Shown: in pieces, positions 8,991-16,905 of the stretch
How the letters are laid out: the number at the start of each line of letters is the position of its first letter
Numbering within the stretch: the first letter of the stretch is position 1
Source: Paenibacillus sp. MMS20-IR301
Lineage (GTDB): Bacteria; Bacillota; Bacilli; Paenibacillales; Paenibacillaceae
Assembly (NCBI RefSeq): GCF_032302195.1
Contig: NZ_CP135275.1
Coordinates: 248,001 to 312,000, forward strand
Length of the DNA: 64,000 nucleotides
Reading direction: 5' to 3'
Notes under the pieces: generated by a model
What the model was told of the DNA's origin: nothing
Database searches by the model: none
The model's input: only the letters and a program-made list of their open reading frames with translations
Program-made: the position numbers and the translations under genes

Positions 8991-9034
8991 AAAACAAACA
9001 AGGGTTCCAGCTCTAATGAGCTGAAACCCTTGTT
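8991..9034 (-). terminator. Rho-independent terminator of tRNA-Leu
   Basis: Arms 8997-9013 and 9018-9034 pair over 17 positions with one mismatch and a TAAT loop. On the minus strand the stem is followed by a T-rich run (complement of 8991-8996). It lies eight bases beyond the tRNA 3' end. Confidence 0.9.
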
Positions 9035-9041
9035 GTTCTAG

Positions 9042-9127
9042 TGCCGAGGACGGGGGTCGAACCCGTACGAAGGTCACCCTTCGCAGGATTTTAAGTCCTG
9101 TGCGTCTGCCTGTTCCGCCACCCCGGC
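9042..9127 (-). tRNA. tRNA-Leu (anticodon TAA)
   Basis: Read on the minus strand, the 86-nt sequence folds as a class II tRNA: acceptor GCCGGGG (9121-9127) pairs with CCTCGGC plus discriminator A at 9042, the anticodon loop is CTTAAAA (TAA), there is a long variable arm, and the T-loop is GGTTCGACCCC. CCA is not encoded. Its 3' end points at the AT-rich island, the usual geometry for integration of mobile elements at tRNA genes. Confidence 0.97.
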
Positions 9128-9206
9128 ATATGAAGTTTGTCGTTAACGCGACAAGTAATAATATACCACGTATTCTGCGGTTACGCAATCCATTTCCTGA
9201 ATTTTT

Positions 9207-9812
9207 TTACTCAGGTGCTTCAGCAGCTCCCACACTCTTCAAGTAGTCAAACAGGACCTGGTGATTCCAGATTTGAGCTTCGATATATTCAATATAGGGT
9301 CCCATGCCTTCCCACAGCGCCGTTCTCCCCTTATCCTCCGGGGTGCCGTAGATATGCTCCAGCTGATCTAAGTCAGAGAGGGTAAAGATTTTGCCGTGAT
9401 AGCCGGATTGATAATGAGCAGATTCTTTATCTTCACCCAGCCAATAAGTAACCATACTGTCCGGATACGTAAAGCTAATATCTCCGGGTGAGAAAATCGT
9501 AAGCGGAACACGCACACTGCTTAATTCAAGCGTGGCTAAGTTATCTTCCATCCAGTGAGAGTAGCCGAGTACGGCATAGAGCGGGTAATATTCCCGGGGA
9601 GCTCCTCCCTTTGCGATAAATTCATCCCGCACCCAATGTTCAACTTGCCTTCTGTTCTGCATATATTGGGCAGGCTCCTTAAATCTGTCCGCTACCGGGT
9701 TATCCACATACAGGGACTCCATAACAGTAATCGCTTCAGAGTCAGATAGGGCGGACAGGCTGCGGAAAGGCGCATCGCCTTGTATGTAGTAGTGCGTCAG
9801 ATAGGTCAACAT
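9207..9812 (-). CDS. Conserved hypothetical protein, no recognised domain
   Basis: About 201 aa, acidic, no signal peptide or membrane segment. I chose ATG 9812, eight bases after AAGGAG, over the GTG at 9821. Visible features are a Trp/Tyr-rich centre (YPLYAVLGYSHWMEDN; YPDSMVTYWLGEDKESAHY) and no catalytic signature I know. It lies 27 bases downstream of a TetR-family gene on the same strand and is probably co-transcribed with it under the operator at 10448-10477, so it may be the regulator's target. Confidence 0.75.
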   Translation of the reverse strand: MLTYLTHYYIQGDAPFRSLSALSDSEAITVMESLYVDNPVADRFKEPAQYMQNRRQVEHWVRDEFIAKGGAPREYYPLYAVLGYSHWMEDNLATLELSSVRVPLTIFSPGDISFTYPDSMVTYWLGEDKESAHYQSGYHGKIFTLSDLDQLEHIYGTPEDKGRTALWEGMGPYIEYIEAQIWNHQVLFDYLKSVGAAEAPE

Positions 9813-9839
9813 GATTAACACTCCTTAATGAATGAATAG

Positions 9840-10415
9840 CTAGTCTCTGATCTGTGTACTGTGCTTAAGAAAGTGATACATTTCTTCCAGCATAACTATC
9901 GCCTCGTCAATGGTTAATTCATGGTAATCCATATTAATCATGACTCCTATTCCAAGCCAATAGGCTGAAAGCTTCCTGAACAGCTCCTGAGCCTTGCTGG
10001 TGTTCATCGTGCTTAACTGGGGATCGAGCTGTAAGAACGTCTGATAAAACACTTCTGTGATGCTGTCCTCATTATTCCTGGTGAACTCACTACTGTAATC
10101 AGACAGAAATAATAACCGGAAAAGCTGCTTCTCTGATTGGGCAAACAGCAGACAGCCCGCAGCCAGGTTCATAGCAGGCTCATTCTTCTCATTGTTGTAG
10201 CTTTGGATCTCTGTTAAAGCAAAGTCAACAGCTTGTTTATAAACCTCCTCTTTGACCTCGTCCATGCTCCTGTACAGCCGGTATACGGGTTGAGTAGAGC
10301 ATTTTAGCTTCAGGGCAATATTTCTGGCTGTCAGCAGCTCAAAGCCTTCTTGCCTGGTCAATTCAAAAGCCGTATGAGAAACCTGTTCTCTGGTAATCTC
10401 TGCTTTTGGCGGCAT
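9840..10415 (-). CDS. TetR/AcrR-family transcriptional regulator
   Basis: A 191-aa protein. The N-terminal 50 residues are a TetR HTH (ITREQVSHTAFELTRQEGFE, then LTARNIALKLKCSTQPVYRLYRSMDEV); the rest is a helical ligand-binding domain. A palindrome in front of the gene is a plausible autoregulatory operator. The likely partner is the hypothetical gene directly downstream. The ligand cannot be told from the sequence. Confidence 0.9.
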   Translation of the reverse strand: MPPKAEITREQVSHTAFELTRQEGFELLTARNIALKLKCSTQPVYRLYRSMDEVKEEVYKQAVDFALTEIQSYNNEKNEPAMNLAAGCLLFAQSEKQLFRLLFLSDYSSEFTRNNEDSITEVFYQTFLQLDPQLSTMNTSKAQELFRKLSAYWLGIGVMINMDYHELTIDEAIVMLEEMYHFLKHSTQIRD

Positions 10416-10447
10416 CCTAATCAGCTCCTTGTATTATGAATATGTAT

Positions 10448-10477
10448 AATAACATACGTTATATAACATATGTTATT
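10448..10477. promoter_or_regulatory. Palindromic operator for the TetR regulator
   Basis: AATAACATA (10448-10456) and TATGTTATT (10469-10477) form a perfect 9-bp inverted repeat around an AT-rich centre, 32 bases upstream of the TetR start codon. Size and position fit a TetR dimer-pair operator. The rightward phospholipase-like gene at 10649 could also be affected, but is 170 bases away. Confidence 0.65.
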
Positions 10478-10648
10478 ATTAACTTAGCAAAATGTCAATG
10501 CTGGAATTCCTGCACCGGCGCCATCCTTGAGCATTTTCCTGACCTCTGGGAATAAGAGGATTATATGTTCCTTCAGCCGAAAATATAGAGTATAGTTCTA
10601 TGTTTTTGTATTAGTGAGAGTCTGGATTCAGTTCAAGGAGGGCGAAGA

Positions 10649-11305
10649 ATGGCGACATGGGTTACTCATTTTAGAATTGCTGAAGAGTTAATAAAGAGGG
10701 GGCTTCCGGTATCCAGGGCTGATTTTCTGGTTGGTAACATTGGCCCTGACTGCGGGTTAGCTGACGAAGAAGGAAAGCTTAATCCGCCCAAACGTATCAC
10801 ACACTTTAAAGATGGCAATGGAATTCGGCCGGAGCATTTCTCAGAGCAATATGAATTGAATGATCTTGATATGATTACTAATGAAGGTTCCTATTGTCTG
10901 GGATATTATTGTCACCTTATTACTGATGTGGAGTGGGTCAAGCTCACCAGGCTTAAGCAGCAGGAGCAAGTGCATCAAGCTATGATAGGTACTTCCGAAT
11001 ATAATTCCCTTGTTAAAAGAGACTGGTACTGGCTGGATTTTAAATATTTGAAGCTGCATAGTGATCATATGTTTTGGACTGATTTTCAGTATATTCAGCA
11101 TTATCCGGAGTACCTGCCTTTTTTTCCTGAAGGCCAAACGTTTAAGCAAGTCCGGAATATTGTTAGCTTTTACTGTAACACTGAGGTGCCCATGGAATAC
11201 GATCCTGTATACATAAAAGAAGCTGAAGTAGACCGTTTTGTTGAGGAGACGGCAAACAAGATTCAGGATATTATGACCATGGCCCAAATGAAATCCGGCA
11301 GGTAG
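10649..11305 (+). CDS. Zinc-dependent phospholipase C-like hydrolase
   Basis: A 218-aa cytoplasmic-looking protein starting after AAGGAGGGCG. The opening MATWVTHFRIAEELI and the following FLVGNIGPDCG are the hallmarks of the Zn_dep_PLPC (PF00882-like) family, in which the N-terminal Trp, His residues and the Asp of GPD bind zinc. A later GYYCHLITDVEW segment supplies further His/Asp ligands (CHLITD). No signal peptide is seen, so a secreted phospholipase role is unlikely; the substrate is unknown. It is monocistronic, with a small hairpin (11346-11366) downstream. Confidence 0.82.
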   Translation: MATWVTHFRIAEELIKRGLPVSRADFLVGNIGPDCGLADEEGKLNPPKRITHFKDGNGIRPEHFSEQYELNDLDMITNEGSYCLGYYCHLITDVEWVKLTRLKQQEQVHQAMIGTSEYNSLVKRDWYWLDFKYLKLHSDHMFWTDFQYIQHYPEYLPFFPEGQTFKQVRNIVSFYCNTEVPMEYDPVYIKEAEVDRFVEETANKIQDIMTMAQMKSGR

Positions 11306-11423
11306 CAAAATGATCAGGGGGCATCAGGTGAATTGTCAGGGTGTCATTACCCAACAATAGGGTAATAAATGGCATGTGATGCAACTTATTTGCTTATGAA
11401 GGCTGTGAAAGGGAGGATACTCG

Positions 11424-12590
11424 ATGATACGTAAAATAAGCATGATACTGGCTGTAGCGCTGCTGCTGCCCGCACTATTCATTCCACCGGCGGCTAATGC
11501 CGGACCGGTACAAGACAAGGCTGCTCCGGTCCAAGTGGCAGCGGCAACGCAGAGTCCGGCGACGAACGGGCTGGTGGCACTGACAGGCGCGATTAACGGG
11601 AATCTGCCGATTCATATGTCACTTAAGATTGACGGCAGCGGGAAGCTGACCGGAAGCTATTATTATGATAAGTACAAAACGGCGATCAAGCTCGCAGGCG
11701 ATGTCAGCGGCAAACAGGTTAATATGTACGAATATGATGCCAAAGGCAAAAAAACCGGCTATTTCGAGGGCTGGTGGATCTCCGGCACCGGCTTCAACGG
11801 GGTATGGAGCAATCCCGACGGTACGCGCCAGCTGCCGGTGGAGGTGCTGACTGCCAAGGCTGCTGCTGCAGTTAAGGTTCCTGCGGCTGCAGAGTGGAGC
11901 GGGGAGTGGTATATGCCGAGCGGTTCACCCTTCTACGGGGCATATGCTGAATTCAGCAACGTCAAGAGTGACAAGCTGACCTTCACGGTGGATGCGTTCA
12001 ATGGAGCCCATTCCGGCAGCCTGGGCGAGGAATCGGCCGTGGTCCGCAAACGGATGGCTGTATATAAGGAAGAGGACGGTTCAGTCGTCTTTTTCTATCT
12101 GCTAAGCGGCAAGCTGTACGTAACCAGCCCGGCACCGGTATACTCTGCCGGAGCTAATGTGACCTACACCGGAGAGTATACGAAGGGCTCGCCCAAGGAT
12201 GTTATTTACACACTGAAGGACACAGGAGTCTTCAAGACAGCTGCGGAGGATAAAGCCTTCCGTAAAGTTACTGGAGATGATTATGATTTGTTCCTGTACA
12301 GCATGCAGCTGCTGAATGAGCCGGAGGATCTGGATAATCTGGGGGCAATGGTAGTTTCGGGCGGTGTACGGGGGTTATTCACCATTACCGAAGCGATCAT
12401 CATGCATGATGCGAAGGGCCGCTATTGGGCAGCCGTGCTCGACTCGGATGACGAGAACGAACAGGAAGGTATCGCTCCGACCCTTGTCCGGTTCTATACC
12501 AATGTGCCGGGTACAACCAAGCTGCCGAAGACCATCGTGAGCTGGATGGAGGGCTTTTCCGACTATGAGGTTGTCTTCATGACTCCTTAG
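11424..12590 (+). CDS. Secreted protein of unknown function with a beta-sheet N-terminal repeat
   Basis: A 388-aa protein starting at ATG 11424 after GGAGG. A Sec signal peptide is clear (MIRKISMILAVALLLPALFI, cleavage likely after ANA). Residues about 50-145 resemble a short beta-rich module found in many bacterial exported proteins: KLTGSYYYDKYKTAIKLAGD, a central GYFEGWW, then FNGVWSNPDGTRQLPVEV. The C-terminal half contains no motif I recognise. A strong terminator follows. Monocistronic; it may be cell-surface or extracellular. Confidence 0.8.
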   Translation: MIRKISMILAVALLLPALFIPPAANAGPVQDKAAPVQVAAATQSPATNGLVALTGAINGNLPIHMSLKIDGSGKLTGSYYYDKYKTAIKLAGDVSGKQVNMYEYDAKGKKTGYFEGWWISGTGFNGVWSNPDGTRQLPVEVLTAKAAAAVKVPAAAEWSGEWYMPSGSPFYGAYAEFSNVKSDKLTFTVDAFNGAHSGSLGEESAVVRKRMAVYKEEDGSVVFFYLLSGKLYVTSPAPVYSAGANVTYTGEYTKGSPKDVIYTLKDTGVFKTAAEDKAFRKVTGDDYDLFLYSMQLLNEPEDLDNLGAMVVSGGVRGLFTITEAIIMHDAKGRYWAAVLDSDDENEQEGIAPTLVRFYTNVPGTTKLPKTIVSWMEGFSDYEVVFMTP

Positions 12591-12612
12591 GCTTCTAGAA
12601 GCCTCTCCTGCG

Positions 12613-12660
12613 AAGAACGGCTGGATATGCGTCATTAGACGTGTGCCCAGCCGTTCTTTT
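12613..12660 (+). terminator. Rho-independent terminator after the secreted protein
   Basis: AAGAACGGCTGG (12613-12624) pairs perfectly with 12647-12658 and the stem is followed by T residues. It separates the secreted protein gene from the ger operon. Confidence 0.88.
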
Positions 12661-12728
12661 CGTATAGTTGACTGGGAAATGGCGGATAATATGGGTGCTG
12701 AATTTTCTGAAGAGGGAGCCGGTGTTCA

Positions 12729-14282
12729 ATGTTCTCATTTTTTCGCAGAAGCAAAGGGAGCAGCGGCAGGGTTCCACAAAGTCCAGAGGGCAACGCACCG
12801 GAGCTTGGAACCGGGCTTGACCAGCGGCTGGCCTGGTTCCAGGGCAGGCTGGACAATTGTGTGGATGCGGTATTCCGTTCGTTCCATGGGGCCGGGGGAC
12901 AGAGGTACGGCCTGGTGTTTATCGGCGGGATGGTGGATCCTGAACTCATACAGGAGAATCTGATTGAACCGATCAGCCGGGAAGAAGACAGAGAGCTGCT
13001 CGGCGAAGCTCCGGCAGTGGATTTCAGCCGGCTGTTGATCAGTGCCTGCCAATTAAGCGTGGATCCGGAAGTGGCCTTGCGGTATGTGCTTGAAGGAGCG
13101 GTACTGCTGATTATAGACGGGGATGCCCGGATGATCTGTTATCCGTTCGCGAAGTTTGAGAAGCGGGCGGTCAGCGAGGCGCAGAACGAGGTGGTGATCC
13201 GGGGATCGCGCGAAGCCTTCGTGGAGGAAATCCGCACGAATGTAACCATGCTGCGGCGGCGGATCAAAAGCCCGGAGCTGAAGATTCAAAGCACCCGTAT
13301 CGGGAAGCACACGAAGACCGAGGTGCTTGTCATTTATATGGAGGGCATCTGCAGGCCGGAGCTTGTGGAAGAAGTAAACCACCGGCTCGCGGATATAAAA
13401 ATCGACGGAGTACTGGAAAGCAGCTATCTGGAAGAGTTTATTGAAGACCATCCTTACTCTCCTTTTCCGCAGATTCAGAATACGGAACGTCCGGACACGG
13501 CTGCTGCCGCACTGCTCGAAGGCAGGGTGATTATATTTACCGACGGGACGCCGATTGCCTTAATCGCTCCGGTCACTTTCCCGGTATTCTTTCAATCTCC
13601 CGAAGATTATTACCAGCGCTCCTATGCCTCTACATGGATTCGCTGGATCAGGGGATTATTCATGTTCATCTCCTTGCTGGCACCGTCGTTCTACATTGCC
13701 TTAACTACCTACCACCCGGAGATGATTCCGGCCAGCCTGCTGTTCAGTATTGCGGCTGCCCGTGAGCCGGTTCCGTTCCCTGCACTGTTTGAAGCGCTTA
13801 TTATGGAGATCACATTCGAAGGCTTGCGGGAGGCCAGTATCCGCATTCCCTCCGCCATCGGTCAGGCAGTATCTATTCTGGGGACGCTTGTTATCGGAGA
13901 GGCGGCAGTGCGTGCGGGAATTGTCTCATCACCTATGGTCATCATTGTTTCACTGACAGGGATTTCTTCGTTCATTGTGCCCAGCTACAGCCTGGGATTA
14001 ACGCTGCGCCTGATCCGTTTCCCGATCATGATTCTCGCCGGCAGCTTCGGACTTCTGGGGCTGTCCATCGGAATCTATCTGGTTCTTCTGCATTTGGTGG
14101 TGCTTACTTCCTTTGGCGTGCCTTACATGGCTCCGATTGCCCCGTTCAAATGGAAGGATATCAAGGACACCTTGATTCGCGTACCCTGGAGGTTGATGAA
14201 AACCCGCCCGTCTGTGTATGGGGTTGAGCCTACACGCCGTTTGAGAAATTTACTGCATCAAGAAGGGGATGAGCGGGATTGA
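12729..14282 (+). CDS. Spore germinant receptor A subunit (GerA family)
   Basis: A 517-aa member of the GerA/GerKA/SpoVAF family, starting at ATG 12729. The soluble N-terminal half contains the family segment with IISACQLSVDPE-type and EVVIRGSREAFVEEIRTN sequences, the latter highly characteristic; the C-terminal half has about four to five membrane segments, including a RGLFMFISLLAPSFYIALTTY stretch and PVPFPALFEALIMEITFEGLREA. It sits in the spore inner membrane and forms the ion-conducting oligomer of the receptor. It overlaps the next gene by 4 bases, so the operon is translationally coupled. The germinant is unknown. Confidence 0.95.
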   Translation: MFSFFRRSKGSSGRVPQSPEGNAPELGTGLDQRLAWFQGRLDNCVDAVFRSFHGAGGQRYGLVFIGGMVDPELIQENLIEPISREEDRELLGEAPAVDFSRLLISACQLSVDPEVALRYVLEGAVLLIIDGDARMICYPFAKFEKRAVSEAQNEVVIRGSREAFVEEIRTNVTMLRRRIKSPELKIQSTRIGKHTKTEVLVIYMEGICRPELVEEVNHRLADIKIDGVLESSYLEEFIEDHPYSPFPQIQNTERPDTAAAALLEGRVIIFTDGTPIALIAPVTFPVFFQSPEDYYQRSYASTWIRWIRGLFMFISLLAPSFYIALTTYHPEMIPASLLFSIAAAREPVPFPALFEALIMEITFEGLREASIRIPSAIGQAVSILGTLVIGEAAVRAGIVSSPMVIIVSLTGISSFIVPSYSLGLTLRLIRFPIMILAGSFGLLGLSIGIYLVLLHLVVLTSFGVPYMAPIAPFKWKDIKDTLIRVPWRLMKTRPSVYGVEPTRRLRNLLHQEGDERD

Positions 14283-15439
14283 GCTCCAAATCCGTCAGAA
14301 AAAGAGGAATTCTCTTGGTCCTGCTGCTGACTGTACAAGCTCAGGTCCTCACTGGCTGCTGGTCAAGAATCGAGATTAATGACCGTCTGCTGGTTGTTGC
14401 CCTGTTTATAGACCAGACGGAGAACGACAGGATCCAAATGACGCTGGGGTACGCCAAGCCGAATCAAATCTCCTCCCAATCCGGGGGGGAATCGCCCAGC
14501 CAGGCGGCTCCGTACTCTACCATAAGCGGAGAAGGGAAGAATTTATCCGATGCCTACCGCAATATCCAGACCAATATCTCGCGGGAAATTTTCTGGGGAC
14601 AGGTGAAGATCATTGTGGTGGGGGAACGGTATGCCCGGCATGGTGTGGAGCGGGTATTTGATTTTGTAAACCGTAAATCGAGTATTCCGTTAAAAACCTA
14701 CATGCTTGTTGCGGAAGGCAAAGCCAGGGATGTTGCTGACTTTCCCACGCAAATTGAAAAATTCCCAAGCGAAATTTTCCGGGAGCTGGTCACGCGCAAG
14801 AAAATTATCACGGGCAGTGTGAAGCATTTTCTGATTGCCCAGGAGTATGGCAAAGGGATGATTCTGGCCTTTGTCGGAAGCAATCCGGATAAGAAGCTGG
14901 GGAATCAGATTAAGGTTCTGGGCGCTGCCTTGTTTCAGGACAACGTGCTGAAGGAAACAATGGATATCTATAAGACCAGAGGTGCCATGTGGCTCCGGGG
15001 AAATATCAAGGATGCGATTATCACCTTCAATTCGCCTACAGACGGGGAGCTGATCAGCTGCCTCGTTATCGAAGCAAAGTCGAAGATCATCCCGCATATT
15101 AAAGACGATGAAATTATTTTCACGCAAAAGCTGGATATCGAAAGTGTGATAGACTCTTCCAATTCCGCTATAGATTATACTGACCCGGAAATGATGAAGC
15201 GGCTTGAGATGCTGCTCAGTGAGGAGATTGCTGAACGCATTCAGCTGGCATTCTCTACCACGCGGACAGCAGGGGCGGATGCTTTTCAATTCGGCTCTTA
15301 CATAGCCTGGTATTACCCTAAGGAATGGCAGAGGATGAACGGGGACTGGAGCAGCATCTATAAGGAACGGGTGAAGCTTATCGTCGAGACCAAGTCGGTT
15401 ATACGTCTGCTTGGAGCAGAAAAAAATAGCAAGGGATGA
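14279..15439 (+). CDS. Spore germinant receptor C subunit lipoprotein (GerC family)
   Basis: A 386-aa lipoprotein starting at TTG 14279, which overlaps the gerA-type stop. A signal peptide ends in the lipobox LTGC with Cys27. The body shows GerAC family features: RIEINDRLLVVALFID near the start, YRNIQTNISREIFWGQVKIIVVGE and a C-terminal FGSYIAWYYPKEWQ. The protein is anchored on the outer face of the spore inner membrane and is required for receptor function. Gene order here is A-C-small-B rather than A-B-C. Confidence 0.94.
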   Translation: MSSKSVRKRGILLVLLLTVQAQVLTGCWSRIEINDRLLVVALFIDQTENDRIQMTLGYAKPNQISSQSGGESPSQAAPYSTISGEGKNLSDAYRNIQTNISREIFWGQVKIIVVGERYARHGVERVFDFVNRKSSIPLKTYMLVAEGKARDVADFPTQIEKFPSEIFRELVTRKKIITGSVKHFLIAQEYGKGMILAFVGSNPDKKLGNQIKVLGAALFQDNVLKETMDIYKTRGAMWLRGNIKDAIITFNSPTDGELISCLVIEAKSKIIPHIKDDEIIFTQKLDIESVIDSSNSAIDYTDPEMMKRLEMLLSEEIAERIQLAFSTTRTAGADAFQFGSYIAWYYPKEWQRMNGDWSSIYKERVKLIVETKSVIRLLGAEKNSKG

Positions 15440-15443
15440 TGTT

Positions 15444-15641
15444 GTGTTTGCAGCGTGCATAATCTTTCTGTTGATCGGCTTGCTGGAGGGGATCTATCTT
15501 ATGCGGCATGGGCGGAAAATGCGTACTTATGTCATTGTCTATGCTGTACTGTGTGTTTCCCTCGTATACAATTTAATGGCGATCGGGCTTGAGCAGGCAA
15601 TCAATCCGAACCGGCTGATTCAAGCCGTCTTGCGGAGATGA
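15444..15641 (+). CDS. Small two-helix membrane protein, probable germinant receptor D subunit
   Basis: About 65 aa. The open frame begins at TTG 15411 inside the C-subunit gene, but the GTG at 15444 has an AAGGG box eight bases before it and starts four bases after the C-subunit stop, so I prefer it. Two membrane helices are evident (CIIFLLIGLLEGIYLM and YVIVYAVLCVSLVYNLM) with a basic loop RHGRKMR between them. Two-TM D proteins of this size are known in several ger operons, where they modulate the receptor. It lies between the C and B genes. Confidence 0.78.
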   Translation: MFAACIIFLLIGLLEGIYLMRHGRKMRTYVIVYAVLCVSLVYNLMAIGLEQAINPNRLIQAVLRR

Positions 15642-15659
15642 GCGGAGGAGTGGCTTAAG

Positions 15660-16781
15660 GTGAATCGTATATCTGCATCGCAATTAGTTATGATGATCAC
15701 TATTTTTTTATATTCCGAGACGGCGGCTTTTTTGATGGCTCCGATTTCCAAGACGGCATCCTACAGCGCAGTGATTTCCATGTGTCTTGGCGGAGCCTGC
15801 GGCTTCGTGATTATTCTGTTTAGCGCGTCTCTGGCACGGAATAATCCGGGTGAATATTTTGCTGTTTTCGGGCGCGAAATTGTCGGCAAATGGGTGCATA
15901 TTCCAGTGATGCTGCTCCTAGCCGCTTATCTGATTCACCGTGCGGCTATGGGCTTGCGCAATATTGAGGATTTCCTGATGGTGAATCATTTGCCGACTAC
16001 ACCGGAGACTGTAATTGCCATTCTGCTCGGCCTTGCCGTTGCCCTTACCGTGCGTGCCGGGATTGAAGCGGTTGCCAGAATCTCCGAGGTGATCTTTTTT
16101 GTGAATCTGATCATCATCGTTGGACTTACTCCACTGCTGCTCGGGATCGAGCTTCAACTGCCGATGGTTCACGCCTTTGTTACGAACTTTGATATTGTGC
16201 GTACAGCCGCAGGAACCTATCAGGCGACTCCGTGGTTTGGTGATGCGTTTGTGATTCTGTTTATCTACCCGCATTTTAAAGAACATATCAAAACAGGACG
16301 GATGGTGTTCTGGGGAGTGTGCTTCGCCCTTACGCTGATTTTGTCCTATCTGATTCCCAGCCTGCTTGCCTTTGGGCCTGAGCTTGCCGGTAACATGTCA
16401 TATCCGGTAATGGAATATGTAAGAACGCTAAGAATCGCCGATTTCATTGAAACTTTAGACCCGTTCCTGACTATTCTATACATTCCTGCGGTGATTATAA
16501 AAATCAGCGTCCTTCTCTATGCAGCCGTAATCAGTCTAACCAGATTGTTTGCGCTGCATGATCATAAGCCGCTGTCTTTTGCCATTACTGCCATCGCCGT
16601 AGGGTATTCCATTCATTTTGCCGATAATGTGTCGGAGCTGCTGTATTTCATGACGGTGTTCTGGCCTACCTATGCGCTGAGTATGCAACTGATTCCTGCA
16701 GTATACTGGCTGATAGCGAAGCTGCGGGGTAAAGGGAAGGCATTTTCCAAGGAGAAGGAGCCTCAATCGCAAATAAAATGA
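15660..16781 (+). CDS. Spore germinant receptor B subunit (GerB family, APC permease fold)
   Basis: A 373-aa membrane protein, GTG start at 15660 with GGAGGAG upstream. About ten hydrophobic helices are apparent, in keeping with the GerAB/YndE amino-acid-permease family (ISASQLVMMITIFLYSETAA at the N-terminus; WFGDAFVILFIYPHFK in the middle). GerB proteins bind the germinant in the membrane. It is the last gene of the operon. A clear terminator is not visible before the next gene. Confidence 0.94.
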   Translation: MNRISASQLVMMITIFLYSETAAFLMAPISKTASYSAVISMCLGGACGFVIILFSASLARNNPGEYFAVFGREIVGKWVHIPVMLLLAAYLIHRAAMGLRNIEDFLMVNHLPTTPETVIAILLGLAVALTVRAGIEAVARISEVIFFVNLIIIVGLTPLLLGIELQLPMVHAFVTNFDIVRTAAGTYQATPWFGDAFVILFIYPHFKEHIKTGRMVFWGVCFALTLILSYLIPSLLAFGPELAGNMSYPVMEYVRTLRIADFIETLDPFLTILYIPAVIIKISVLLYAAVISLTRLFALHDHKPLSFAITAIAVGYSIHFADNVSELLYFMTVFWPTYALSMQLIPAVYWLIAKLRGKGKAFSKEKEPQSQIK

Positions 16782-16905
16782 ATAAATCGAAAGATATTAT
16801 AATAGTAAGAAAGCAAAATAATCAGGTATCATTATTAGTACAGCAAGCCATGCCTGCTTAATGAGTGATTGTGAAAGCGTTATCCACAGAGAAAAGAGGG
16901 GCAGC

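Noticed and set aside
12643..12963. 106-codon frame overlapping the start of the ger A gene
   Set aside because: Out of frame with the conserved GerA family protein and begins inside the preceding terminator.
14690..15460. 256-codon leftward open frame in the ger operon
   Set aside because: Antisense shadow of the germinant receptor C gene.
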